A model generated the notes under the pieces. The model saw only the letters and a program-made list of their open reading frames with translations. It ran no database searches and had not been told where the DNA came from. The translations under genes and the position numbers were made by a program. From the NCBI GenBank assembly GCA_049295655.1, contig JBAQRB010000064.1, forward strand, positions 1 through 15,299: a stretch of DNA of 15,299 nt, read 5' to 3'. Of the stretch, positions 1 through 7,645 are shown one piece after another (position 1 is the first letter of the stretch; each line of letters starts with the position of its first letter). This DNA is from CAJBIL01 sp049295655 (GTDB lineage Bacteria > Pseudomonadota > Gammaproteobacteria > Burkholderiales > Rhodocyclaceae).

Positions 1-120
1 GTCTATTACCAGCGCTACGAGAACAACTGGAACGACCGGGGCCACCGCCACCATCGGCACCATCGGCACGACGACGGCCGCCATCGCGGTCATGATCGCG
101 GTTACGACTACCGCTACTGA
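1..120 (+). CDS. C-terminal tail of an unidentified His/Arg-rich protein (5' end outside window)
   Basis: Frame 1 is open from the first base to a TGA at 118-120 and gives 39 residues. They begin VYYQRYENNWNDRG and run into a tail rich in His, Arg, Asp and Gly, ending YDYRY. Part of the tail comes from a small tandem repeat (CACCATCGG units near 46-66). His-rich tails of this kind occur at the ends of small periplasmic or surface proteins and can bind divalent metals, but nothing here identifies the family. The reading frame is supported by codon-like composition and by the stop lying one base before the stop of the convergent LysR gene. I do not assign a function. Confidence 0.5.
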   Translation, partial: VYYQRYENNWNDRGHRHHRHHRHDDGRHRGHDRGYDYRY

Positions 121-121
121 G

Positions 122-1024
122 CTACATGGGTTCGCGCTGCCTTTCAAACCACTCGGCGAGAAAGCCGGTCATCGCCTGCACCTTGGCCGACAGGTGGCGG
201 CGCGTCGGGTAGACGACGTGGATCGGCAGGCGCCGGGTCTGCCAGTCGGGCAGCAGGCGAACGAGTTCGCCGCGGGCTATCAGCGGCTGCAGGATGAAGC
301 ACGGGCCGTAGACGATGCCGCTGCCGGCCACCGCCATCTCGGCGAGCAGCATGCCGCTGTTGGCCTTGATCGAACCGCCGATGCGCACACTGAACGGTTC
401 GCCTTGGGCATCAACCAACTCCCAGTGATTGCCGGTCGCTGAAAAAGCGTAGGTGAAGCATTCGTGCCGGGTCAGCTCGTCGGGCGTGCGCGGCGTTCCG
501 GCGCGCGCCAGATAGGCCGGCGCGGCGGCGATCAAGAGCGCGGTTTCGCCGATCTGCCGGGCGACGACGTTCTCGCTGCCCAGCCGCCCGACGCGGATCG
601 CCAGATCGAGCCCTTCCTCGGTGAAATCGGCGACGTTGTCCGAAAGCACGATGTCGAGCGAGATCTCCGGGTAGGCCTGCGCAAATGCGGCGAAAGCCGG
701 CGCCAGGCGCAGCACGGCAAGCGTGATCGGCGCCGTCAGGCGCAGCCGGCCGCGCGGACGCCGCGCCTCGCCCGAGACGCTGGCCTCGGTTTCCTCGAGG
801 TCGGCGAGCAGTTGCGTGCAGCGCTCGAAGTAGGCGAATCCCTCGTCGGTCGGGCTCATCCGCCGCGTCGTCCGGTTCAGCAGACGGACGTTCAGATGCG
901 CCTCGAGCTGCGCAACGTGGCGTGACACCGCCGAGGTCGACAGCCCCATCTGGCCGGCGGCGGCGGCAAAACCGCCGGCCTCGATCACCGAGCAGAAAAC
1001 CCGCATCGCTTCGAATTTGTCCAA
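122..1024 (-). CDS. LysR-family transcriptional regulator
   Basis: The 300-residue product has the normal length and layout of a LysR-type regulator. An N-terminal winged helix-turn-helix spans about residues 2-60 (MDKFEAMRVF, then GLSTSAVSRHVAQLEAHL and LLNRTTRRMSPTDEG). A periplasmic-binding-like effector domain runs from about residue 90 to 290. The start is a TTG at 1022-1024: GGAAAGGG lies 6 bases upstream on the minus strand, and the MDKFEAMRVF opening is typical of the family; the next in-frame ATG would cut into the first helix. It is divergent from the glutathione S-transferase gene, the classic arrangement for a LysR protein controlling its neighbour, so it probably regulates the gst-DODA-ovoA run. 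The inducer cannot be told from sequence. Its stop is one base from that of the convergent upstream gene. Confidence 0.93.
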   Translation of the reverse strand: MDKFEAMRVFCSVIEAGGFAAAAGQMGLSTSAVSRHVAQLEAHLNVRLLNRTTRRMSPTDEGFAYFERCTQLLADLEETEASVSGEARRPRGRLRLTAPITLAVLRLAPAFAAFAQAYPEISLDIVLSDNVADFTEEGLDLAIRVGRLGSENVVARQIGETALLIAAAPAYLARAGTPRTPDELTRHECFTYAFSATGNHWELVDAQGEPFSVRIGGSIKANSGMLLAEMAVAGSGIVYGPCFILQPLIARGELVRLLPDWQTRRLPIHVVYPTRRHLSAKVQAMTGFLAEWFERQREPM

Positions 1025-1068
1025 TGGCTACCCTTTCCGATTATCCCGATTAACGCAACACATATTCA

Positions 1069-1086
1069 ATTATAGCCGGCTTTATT
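1069..1086. promoter_or_regulatory. Candidate operator between lysR and gst
   Basis: An imperfect palindrome ATTATAGCCGGCTTTATT centres on GCC|GGC, with 7 of 9 positions matching between arms. It sits in the 143-bp gap between the divergent lysR and gst starts. LysR proteins usually bind partly symmetric AT-flanked sites here, but the canonical T-N11-A spacing is not exact, so this is a suggestion only. Confidence 0.3.
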
Positions 1087-1167
1087 CTTCGATCCGGGAC
1101 GCCTAAAGTGCACTCAACGCGGGACCAAACGCCCGCGCCTCCCTCATCTACTCAAGGAAAGCACGCC

Positions 1168-1785
1168 ATGAAACTCTACTTCGCCCCCGGCACCTGCTCG
1201 TTCTCGCCGCATATCGCCCTGCGCGAGGCCGGCATCGACGTCGAACTCGTCCGCGTCGACATCAAGAAGCACGTCCTCGCCGCCGACGGCAGTGACTTCT
1301 CGGCGATCAACCCGAAGGGCTACGTCCCGGTCCTCGAACTCGACAACGGCGTTCGCCTGACCGAAGGCCCGGCCATCGTCCAGTACATCGCCGACCAGGC
1401 GCCCGCCGCCGGCCTCGCGCCGCCGGCCGGGACGCTGGCGCGCTACCAGCTGCAGGAATGGCTCGGCTTCATCAACTCCGAAATCCACAAGGGTTTCGGC
1501 CCGCTGTTCAACCCGGCAACCCCGGCCGACTACAAGACCATCGCGCTGAAAAACCTGGGCAACCGCCTGAACTACGTCGCCGAGCATCTGGCGACGAACG
1601 ACTACCTGCTCGGCGGACGCTTCACGGTGGCCGACGGCTACCTGTTCACGGTGCTCGGCTGGGGCCAGTGGGTCGGCCTCGACCTCAAGGACTGGCCCGC
1701 CCTCGCCGCCTTCCAGGAACGCATCGCCGCCCGCCCCAGCGTGCGCGACGCACTGGCGGCGGAAGCGGCACAAAACGGCGATTAA
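1168..1785 (+). CDS. Glutathione S-transferase, bacterial (beta-class-like)
   Basis: The 205-residue product matches the size of bacterial GstA proteins. The thioredoxin-like N-terminal domain starts MKLYFAPGTCSFSPHIALRE with Cys10, the residue that pairs with glutathione in beta-class enzymes. The cis-proline region NPKGYVPVLEL and the TEGPAIVQYIAD glutathione-contact segment follow. The helical domain carries His107 (SEIHKGFGPLFNP), equivalent to the conserved beta-class histidine. The ATG at 1168 is chosen because AAGGAAA lies 7 bases upstream and the thioredoxin fold begins there; the frame is open further upstream but adds no conserved sequence. It would conjugate or reduce substrates with glutathione in the cytoplasm. 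It is first in a run with the DODA-type dioxygenase and ovoA, and is divergent from lysR. The substrate is unknown. Confidence 0.93.
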   Translation: MKLYFAPGTCSFSPHIALREAGIDVELVRVDIKKHVLAADGSDFSAINPKGYVPVLELDNGVRLTEGPAIVQYIADQAPAAGLAPPAGTLARYQLQEWLGFINSEIHKGFGPLFNPATPADYKTIALKNLGNRLNYVAEHLATNDYLLGGRFTVADGYLFTVLGWGQWVGLDLKDWPALAAFQERIAARPSVRDALAAEAAQNGD

Positions 1786-1881
1786 CCACAACGGGCAGCG
1801 CGCAGCCTCCCTGAAGAGGGACAACGAATAAATCGAAAAATTGGTTTGGTTTTCGTTGTGCCCGTTGTGCTCGTTGTGGTT
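1784..1881. repeat. Palindromic element A (98 bp), overlapping the end of gst
   Basis: The left end starts within the gst stop codon as AACCACAACGGGCA. The right arm at 1851-1881 reads TTTCGTTGTGCCCGTTGTGC and then TCGTTGTGGTT, made of three 9-base units (CGTTGTGCC, CGTTGTGCT, CGTTGTGGT). The ends are reverse complements (AACCACAAC against GTTGTGGTT). The left arm carries an extra module, CAGCGCGCAGCCTCCC followed by GGGACAACGAA at 1819-1829, that is absent from the right arm. The same module recurs in element B. It is non-coding; a His/Asn/Glu-rich frame across it is an artefact. It could act as a 3'-end hairpin of the gst transcript. Confidence 0.75.
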
Positions 1882-1921
1882 CAACTTTTTTCAAACACTT
1901 TCAGAACCCACCAAAACCACC

Positions 1922-2734
1922 ATGCCGACAAAACAACCGGTTCTTTTCCTCTCGCACGGCTCGCCGCTCACCGCGCTCGGCGGCGACGAGCTGGGCGCCA
2001 CGTGGTCGGCGCTGGCGGCGCGGCTAGCGCGGCCGGCGGCGATCCTCGTCGTCTCGGCGCACTGGACGACGCGCCTGCCGATGGTCGGCGGCAGCGCGCA
2101 GCCCGAGACGATTCACGACTTCGGCGGCTTTCCCGATGAGCTCTACGAGTTGCGCTACCCGGCGCCCGGCGCGCCGGCGCTCGCCCAGCGCATCAAGCAG
2201 CAACTCGCTGCTGCCGGCATCGCGGCCGGCATCGACGCCGGGCGCGGTCTCGACCACGGCGCCTGGGTGCCGCTGCGCGCGCTGTTCCCGGCAGCCGATA
2301 TTCCGGTCGTGCAGCTCTCGGTGCAGCCCGAATGCGGCGCGCGCCACCACCACGCACTCGGCGCGGCGCTCGCCACGCTGCCCGCCGAGAACGTCCTGAT
2401 CGTCGCGTCCGGTCACCTGACGCACAACCTCGGCGAATACCTGCGCGGCAACGCGCGCGCGGCGCAGACGGTCGCCTTCCGCGACTGGGTGCATGCGCGC
2501 CTGCTCGGCGGCGAGCACGACGACCTGCTCGACTGGGCGAACGACGCGCCGTACGCCCGCTTTGCGCACCCGAGCGCGGAACACTTCCTGCCGCTTCTTG
2601 TCGCATTGGGGGCGGCCGGTGCCAGCGCGCGCTGCGAATGGCTCGGCGGCGGCTGGATCGCCGATACACTGGCCGCCGACAACTATCTGTTCGAGCAAGG
2701 GCGCGGCGCGAAGGATTCCATACGCGCAGGCTAG
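1922..2734 (+). CDS. DODA-type extradiol ring-opening dioxygenase (YgiD-like)
   Basis: The 270-residue product belongs to the class III extradiol, LigB/DODA-type family, which uses a non-haem metal to open catechol-type rings. E. coli YgiD acts on L-DOPA in vitro. Visible marks are FLSHGSP with His12, VSAHWTT with His47, the family signature FPDELYELRYPAPG at 70-83, GLDHGAWVPLR with His112, SGHLTHNLG with His165 and His168, and a C-terminal HPSAEHFLPLL. Both length and motif order are normal. The ATG at 1922 gives the usual family start (MPTKQPVLFLSHGSP). No good ribosome site precedes it, and element A separates it from gst, so it may be weakly translated or have its own promoter. The ovoA start follows closely (44 bases). 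The physiological substrate is not known. Confidence 0.92.
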   Translation: MPTKQPVLFLSHGSPLTALGGDELGATWSALAARLARPAAILVVSAHWTTRLPMVGGSAQPETIHDFGGFPDELYELRYPAPGAPALAQRIKQQLAAAGIAAGIDAGRGLDHGAWVPLRALFPAADIPVVQLSVQPECGARHHHALGAALATLPAENVLIVASGHLTHNLGEYLRGNARAAQTVAFRDWVHARLLGGEHDDLLDWANDAPYARFAHPSAEHFLPLLVALGAAGASARCEWLGGGWIADTLAADNYLFEQGRGAKDSIRAG

Positions 2735-2777
2735 AATGACTGGCGAGAACGCCCGCAACACCAAGACCGGAGATGGC

Positions 2778-4898
2778 ATGCCGCAAACCCTTTTTGCACG
2801 CCCCCCCCTGCTGAGCGGAAGCGATGTCGAGCGCAAGCGCGCCGAGATCCTCGACTATTTCCACGCCACCTTCGACCGCTACGAACAGCTCTTCGAAGTG
2901 CTGACTTGCGACGCGGCGTATTTCGAGCGGCCGATCGCGCTGCGCCATCCGCTGATCTTCTATCTCGGCCACACGGCGACCTTCTTCACCAACAAGCTGC
3001 TGCTCGCCGGCCTGATCGATACGCGCATCAACCCGAAGTTCGAATCGATGTTCGCCGTCGGCGTCGACGAAATGAGCTGGGACGACCTGAACGACGCGAA
3101 CTACGACTGGCCGTCGGTCGCCGAGGTCAAGGCCTACCGCGACGCGGTGCGGGCGACCGTAGCCCGGGTGATCCGCAGCGCGCCGCTGACGCTGCCGATC
3201 GGCTGGGATCATCCGTGGTGGGTGATCGTGATGGGCATCGAGCACGAGCGAATCCACCTCGAGACCTCGTCGGTGCTGATCCGCCAGCACCGGCTGCGTT
3301 ACGTCAGGCCGCATCCGGCGTGGGAGCCGTGCCGGACGAGCGGCAGCGCGCCGGCCAACGAACTCGTCGCCATCCCGGCCGGCGAACTGCGCCTCGGCAA
3401 GGAACGCGACGACGCGTACTACGGCTGGGACAACGAATACGGCCGGCACCAAGCGTCGGTCGCGCGCTTCCAGGCGAGCCGCCATCTGGTGTCGAACGGC
3501 GAATTCCTCGCCTTCGTCGAAGCCGGCGGCTATGCCGACGAGACGCTGTGGGACGAGGAAGGTGCCGCGTGGAAGCACTTCACGCAAGCCGAACACCCGA
3601 CCTTCTGGATCAGGGACGACGCGCACTGGCGCCTGCGCCTGATGCTCGAAGAAGTGGCGATGCCGTGGGACTGGCCGGTCGAGACCAACTACCACGAGGC
3701 CAAGGCCTTCTGTCGCTGGAAGGCGCGGACGAGCGGCCAGCCGGTGCGCCTGCCTACCGAGGACGAATGGCAGCGGCTGTACGCTTTTTCGGGTGCGCCG
3801 GCGATCGGGGCGGATCAGACCGCTGCGGCCAACCTCCACCTCGACCACTTCGCCTCGTCGTGCCCGGTCGATACCTTCGCGCACGGCCCGCTCTTCGACG
3901 TCGTCGGCAACGTCTGGCAATGGACCGAAACGCCGATCCATCCGTTCGGCGGCTTCGCGCCGCATCCGATCTACGACGACTTCAGCACGCCGACCTTCGA
4001 CGCGCGCCACAACCTGTTCAAGGGCGGCTCGTGGATCTCGTGCGGCAACGAGGCACAGCCCGCATCGCGCTACGCCTTCCGCCGCCACTTCTTCCAGCAC
4101 GCCGGTTTCCGCTACGTCGTCGCCGATGCGCCGGCAACGCAGCCGGCATCGCACTACGAGACCGACCGCCTGCTCGCCGAATACGCCGAGTTCCACTACG
4201 GCGACGAGTACTTCGGCGTGCCCAACTTCCCGCGCGCGATGGCCCGGCTGGCGATCGAGACCATTGAGGCAATCGGCGACCAGCCGGCACGGCGCGCGCT
4301 CGACCTCGGCTGCGCGACCGGCCGCGCAACCTTCGAGCTCGCTCGGCATTTCGATCAAGTGACCGGCATCGATTTCTCGGCGCGCTTCATCGGCCTCGGC
4401 GCCGGGCTCGCCGAACACGGCGTGCTGCGCTACACGCTGGTCGAGGAAGGCGAACTCGTCACGCACAAGGAGCGCACGCTCGTCGACCTCGGCCTCGCAG
4501 AGACTCGGCACAAGGTCGACTTCCTGCAGGGCGACGCGTGCAACCTCAAGCCGCTGTTTGCCGGCTACGACCTGATCCTCGCCGCCAACCTGATCGACCG
4601 CCTGTACAGCCCGGCGAAGTTCCTCGACACCGTGCATGAGCGCCTCAACCCGGGCGGCCTGCTGCTGATCGCCTCGCCCTACACCTGGCTTGAGGAGCAC
4701 ACGAAACGCGAGGAATGGATCGGCGGTTTCAAGCAGGACGGCGAGAATTTCACGACGCTCGACGGGCTGAAAGCCTTTCTTGGTGCGCATTTCCGCCTGC
4801 TGCGCGGCCCGCTGCCGCTGCCCTTCGTGATCCGCGAAACGAAGCGCAAGTTCCAGCACAGCATCTCGGAAGTGACGATCTGGCAGCGATTTTCTTAA
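2778..4898 (+). CDS. ovoA: 5-histidylcysteine sulfoxide synthase / ovothiol methyltransferase OvoA
   Basis: The 706-residue product has the full three-part OvoA layout. The N-terminal DinB-like part contains the iron motif HX3HXE as H156-ERI-H160-L-E162 (IEHERIHLETS). A formylglycine-generating-enzyme-like domain spans about 185-455 (AIPAGELRLGKERDD, LPTEDEWQRLY, FDVVGNVWQWTETP, FKGGSWISCGNEAQPASRYA). A C-terminal SAM methyltransferase carries DLGCATGRATFELA at about 509-522 and ends in the family's RKFQHSISEVTIWQRFS. In the known pathway OvoA joins cysteine to histidine C5 as a sulfoxide, a PLP lyase (OvoB) cleaves it, and the methyltransferase domain N-methylates the thiol to ovothiol A. 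The ATG at 2778 has GGAG 5 bases upstream; an earlier in-frame ATG at 2736 would add 14 unconserved residues. No ovoB candidate is in the window. Confidence 0.95.
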   Translation: MPQTLFARPPLLSGSDVERKRAEILDYFHATFDRYEQLFEVLTCDAAYFERPIALRHPLIFYLGHTATFFTNKLLLAGLIDTRINPKFESMFAVGVDEMSWDDLNDANYDWPSVAEVKAYRDAVRATVARVIRSAPLTLPIGWDHPWWVIVMGIEHERIHLETSSVLIRQHRLRYVRPHPAWEPCRTSGSAPANELVAIPAGELRLGKERDDAYYGWDNEYGRHQASVARFQASRHLVSNGEFLAFVEAGGYADETLWDEEGAAWKHFTQAEHPTFWIRDDAHWRLRLMLEEVAMPWDWPVETNYHEAKAFCRWKARTSGQPVRLPTEDEWQRLYAFSGAPAIGADQTAAANLHLDHFASSCPVDTFAHGPLFDVVGNVWQWTETPIHPFGGFAPHPIYDDFSTPTFDARHNLFKGGSWISCGNEAQPASRYAFRRHFFQHAGFRYVVADAPATQPASHYETDRLLAEYAEFHYGDEYFGVPNFPRAMARLAIETIEAIGDQPARRALDLGCATGRATFELARHFDQVTGIDFSARFIGLGAGLAEHGVLRYTLVEEGELVTHKERTLVDLGLAETRHKVDFLQGDACNLKPLFAGYDLILAANLIDRLYSPAKFLDTVHERLNPGGLLLIASPYTWLEEHTKREEWIGGFKQDGENFTTLDGLKAFLGAHFRLLRGPLPLPFVIRETKRKFQHSISEVTIWQRFS

Positions 4899-4900
4899 GT

Positions 4901-4928
4901 GCCGGCCGGCTTTCCGGGCGATGCCCGG
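4901..4928 (+). terminator. Weak hairpin pair after ovoA
   Basis: Two bases after the ovoA stop lie a perfect 10-bp palindrome GCCGGCCGGC (4901-4910) and a hairpin CCGGGC-GAT-GCCCGG (4914-4928). No T-run follows on the plus strand, so an intrinsic terminator is only possible, not clear. Confidence 0.3.
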
Positions 4929-5019
4929 AGAATGGCGTATTTACTACAGAAACAAATGCTGGCATCAATATTGGCTTGGCGGGCAATACGTAGCGCGAGC
5001 CGTAGCGCACGTCGCCGAC

Positions 5020-5075
5020 AAATTTCACCGCGAAATTTTTTGCTTTAGTAAAATAAAGCATCATAAATTTTATTA
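5020..5075 (+). promoter_or_regulatory. AT-rich palindromic control region upstream of the plus-strand fic gene
   Basis: Two inverted repeats lie in an AT-rich island in otherwise GC-rich DNA: AAATTTC-ACCGC-GAAATTT (5020-5038, followed by three further T) and TGCTTTA-GTAAAA-TAAAGCA (5041-5060), each with perfect 7-bp arms. Weak promoter-like hexamers overlap them (TTGCTT at 5040-5045, TAAATT at 5064-5069, 18 bp apart). The first could also end transcription coming from ovoA. Since the downstream Fic protein has a C-terminal winged-helix domain, autoregulation here is a reasonable guess. Confidence 0.4.
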
Positions 5076-5113
5076 GTGCCCGCCGTTAATTAAGCGGCCT
5101 TAACCAAGCACCC

Positions 5114-6319
5114 ATGCCCACTGCCCAGACCGACCAATCCATCGATCCGAACGCCTCGCGGATCGGGCGCTATGTTACGACCGTCGCTTTCAACGAAACC
5201 GTGAACGCCTACGTGCCGCCGCCGCTTCCCCCGTCGCCGCCTTTGTTCTTTTCCGACGAACTGCTGAACCGCCTGAGCGAGGCCGACCGGGCCATTGGGC
5301 GACTGGACGGCGTGGCCATGCTGCTGCCGGACAAGGCCCTCTTCCTCTATATGTACGTCCGGAAGGAAGCGGTGCTGTCTTCCCAGATCGAAGGAACGCA
5401 ATCGACGCTCGACGAACTGCTCCGCTACGAAAACGAGGCGCTGGCCGGCAAGCCGCTCGACGACATCACGGAAGTTTCAAACTACGTCGACGCGATGATG
5501 TACGGCCTGGAGTGCATGAAAGATCCCACCGGCCTGCCGCTGTGCCTGCGGCTGCTGCGTGAGATGCACACACGCCTGCTGCAGAGCGGCCGGGGCGAGA
5601 GCAAGGACCCCGGCGAATTCCGCCGTTCGCAGAACTGGCTCGGCGGAACCCGCCCGGGCAACGCCCAGTTCGTCCCGCCGCCGATCAACGAAATGGAGGC
5701 ATGCCTGAGCGACCTGGAGCGCTTCATGCAGGACGACTCACGGCCCATCCCGCCGCTCGTGAAAGCCGGCCTGCTGCACGTCCAGTTCGAAACGATCCAT
5801 CCTTTCCTGGACGGAAACGGGCGGCTCGGACGCCTGTTGATCGCACTCTTCCTGGTCGAAAAAGGCGTGCTGCGCGAACCGCTGCTCTACCTCAGCCTCT
5901 ACCTGAAAACCCGACGGGAGGACTACTACCGCCTCCTGCAGGAGGTCCGCCAGAAAGGAAACTGGGAAACCTGGCTGGAGTTCTTCCTCGAGGGCGTCGC
6001 CGACACCGCCAACAACGCCTACGAAAGCGCCATGGGCATCGTTTCCCTCTTCCGGAGCGACCGCGAGCGGATAGCGGCCTACGGCGACCAGACCAATTCG
6101 ATGCGCCGCATCCACGAACTGATGCAGACCAGCCCGTTCCTGAACGCCGCGCAGGCGCTGCGACAGACCGGCCTGAGCGCGCCGACGGTCAACAAGGCAT
6201 TCGAAGCCCTCGCAGGGCTCGGGATCGTACGGGAAGTCACCGGCAAGCGGCGTGGCCGGGTTTTCGCGTATGGGGCCTTCCTCGATATCCTCGACGCCGG
6301 CACCGACATCGCAGCGTAA
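5114..6319 (+). CDS. Fic-domain protein with N-terminal inhibitory motif and C-terminal winged helix
   Basis: The 401-residue product is a Fic-family enzyme. It has the complete catalytic motif HPFLDGNGRLGR (His229 to Arg240), whose His is the general base and whose Asp binds metal. Fic proteins usually transfer AMP from ATP to hydroxyl side chains of target proteins. Residues 89-94 (SSQIEG) fit the (S/T)xxxE(G/N) inhibitory motif before the Fic core, making it a class II, self-inhibited Fic protein like Shewanella SO4266. An N-terminal domain covers about 20-130. Residues 335-385 (NAAQALRQTGLSAPTVNKAF, then a basic GKRRGRVFAY wing) look like a winged helix. It is convergent with a second fic gene, stop to stop 24 bp apart. 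No strong ribosome site precedes the ATG at 5114. The target is unknown. Confidence 0.93.
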   Translation: MPTAQTDQSIDPNASRIGRYVTTVAFNETVNAYVPPPLPPSPPLFFSDELLNRLSEADRAIGRLDGVAMLLPDKALFLYMYVRKEAVLSSQIEGTQSTLDELLRYENEALAGKPLDDITEVSNYVDAMMYGLECMKDPTGLPLCLRLLREMHTRLLQSGRGESKDPGEFRRSQNWLGGTRPGNAQFVPPPINEMEACLSDLERFMQDDSRPIPPLVKAGLLHVQFETIHPFLDGNGRLGRLLIALFLVEKGVLREPLLYLSLYLKTRREDYYRLLQEVRQKGNWETWLEFFLEGVADTANNAYESAMGIVSLFRSDRERIAAYGDQTNSMRRIHELMQTSPFLNAAQALRQTGLSAPTVNKAFEALAGLGIVREVTGKRRGRVFAYGAFLDILDAGTDIAA

Positions 6320-6343
6320 GGGCCTGTCGCTGAATACGCTATT

Positions 6344-7630
6344 TTAAGATTCGTTCCTTTTGTTGGCAGCGCTTGCTGCCAACACGTTGGCCTTTGCTGC
6401 ACTGACCAAGCGCTTCCGTTCTTCCGGAGCGATATCCACGTCGCCCGCCGGATAGAGGTTCGGCAGGAGCGATCCGAGGGCGTGCACCGGGAATCCGACA
6501 CGGACCTTGCCCTTGGGCGAATCCGACAGGAGGAAGCCTTCGGCCGCGAGATCGCTGAGCACGTCTCTGGCCGCCCGCTCCGAAAGACCGGTGATTCGAC
6601 CGGCTTCCCCGCGCTCGAACGCGCCCATGGCGAAGGCGTGCAGGAAAAGGTGGGCGCTCTCGGGCTTCAGATCGAAGCGGACGCGCTGGAAGTAGCCGCC
6701 GACGCGCGACTGAAAGTTTTCGAGCGCGAACATCCTGCCCATGAATCTTGCCTGATCGATCGCCGTCTGCAGCGCGTAGGTGCAGAACGCCGCGAGCCCC
6801 TGCTCGGAAAGGTTGCCGCGCCCATCGAGATCGCTCGTCCGATGCTCGTCCGCGCCGGCCAGACTGGCTTTGTAGCCGTCCGAGGTCTTCGCGAATCCTC
6901 GCGAGATTGACCAGAGACCGCCGCCATTGACGCCGCACTCCCGAAGCATGGCGTCGAGCGCAATCCGGGCGACCCGGCCATTGCCATCGAGGAAGGGGTG
7001 AATCCACGCCAGACGATGGTGCGCGGCAAAGGCCGAGACGATGCCGTCAAGCCGGGACATGCCGCCCTTTTTGGCCGACGCCAGTCGCTGTCCGTAGACC
7101 GCCGCATAGCGTTCCAGAAAGCGCCCCAGGGTCTCGGCCTTCGGAGCGAGGTGTCGCCCGACCCTGACCTCCTGCGTGCGGAACTCGCCCGGCACCATCC
7201 TTGACCCGTCGCTGAGCGTCAGGAGGTCTGCGGGAAGGTGCTGGCCGAAAATGCGATGCGCTTCGAGCAAGAAAGGCTGCAGCGTCTCTTTGTCGAGCGA
7301 CTGCCGTCTCGCCCAGCGATCGGCCTCGATGTGGGCAAGCGCGAGATGTTGCATGCTTCTCTGCCCACCCGGCTCGGCGACCGCGTGCAATGCGCGCTCG
7401 ATGTCGGCTGGCAGCGTCTTGTGACCTTCGATCAGGTTGCTGTAGTAGCAGTTCATGCTCACGACAAGCTCGGAAAGGCTTCTCGCTGTCGATGGAATGA
7501 GCGCGGCGTCAAGGCATGCGGAGGCTTCAGAAAGCTCGTGCGCGAGGCCGATCAGCGCGTTATAAACGGGCCGGGAGCCATCGATCAGCAGCGGCTCCAT
7601 CTGAACCGGATCGTCGTAGAAATCAAGCAT
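6344..7630 (-). CDS. Second Fic-domain protein, class II, distinct from its neighbour
   Basis: The 428-residue product has the full Fic motif HPFLDGNGRVAR (His211 to Arg222) and an N-terminal inhibitory motif SNLIEG (Ser64 to Gly69), so it should be AMP-transfer competent but self-restrained. Outside these motifs it differs clearly from the plus-strand Fic protein, so the pair is not a recent tandem duplication. The C-terminal part (about 335-385, GEAGRITGLSERAARDVLSD, then GFLLSDSPKGKVRVGFP) looks like a winged helix. The start ATG at 7628-7630 has a GGGGCGG stretch just upstream on its strand. A good TATAAT box and several palindromes lie upstream. Substrate and role are unknown; roles proposed for Fic proteins include toxins, stress modulators and self-modifying regulators. 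Confidence 0.93.
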   Translation of the reverse strand: MLDFYDDPVQMEPLLIDGSRPVYNALIGLAHELSEASACLDAALIPSTARSLSELVVSMNCYYSNLIEGHKTLPADIERALHAVAEPGGQRSMQHLALAHIEADRWARRQSLDKETLQPFLLEAHRIFGQHLPADLLTLSDGSRMVPGEFRTQEVRVGRHLAPKAETLGRFLERYAAVYGQRLASAKKGGMSRLDGIVSAFAAHHRLAWIHPFLDGNGRVARIALDAMLRECGVNGGGLWSISRGFAKTSDGYKASLAGADEHRTSDLDGRGNLSEQGLAAFCTYALQTAIDQARFMGRMFALENFQSRVGGYFQRVRFDLKPESAHLFLHAFAMGAFERGEAGRITGLSERAARDVLSDLAAEGFLLSDSPKGKVRVGFPVHALGSLLPNLYPAGDVDIAPEERKRLVSAAKANVLAASAANKRNES

Positions 7631-7645
7631 ATCCGCCCCATTGTT

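Noticed and set aside
1144..1884. Minus-strand frame beginning MNHNEHNGHNENQ
   Set aside because: Its start comes from the 9-base units of element A and the rest is antisense to gst.
2193..4859. Very long minus-strand open frame (888 codons) opposite ovoA
   Set aside because: It is the antisense shadow of ovoA and the dioxygenase gene in GC-rich DNA; the protein is Arg/Val/Ala-rich without recognisable motifs, while the plus strand encodes clear enzymes.
4914..4928. Strong intrinsic terminator after ovoA
   Set aside because: The 6-bp stem is real but no T-run follows on either strand, so only a weak call is made.
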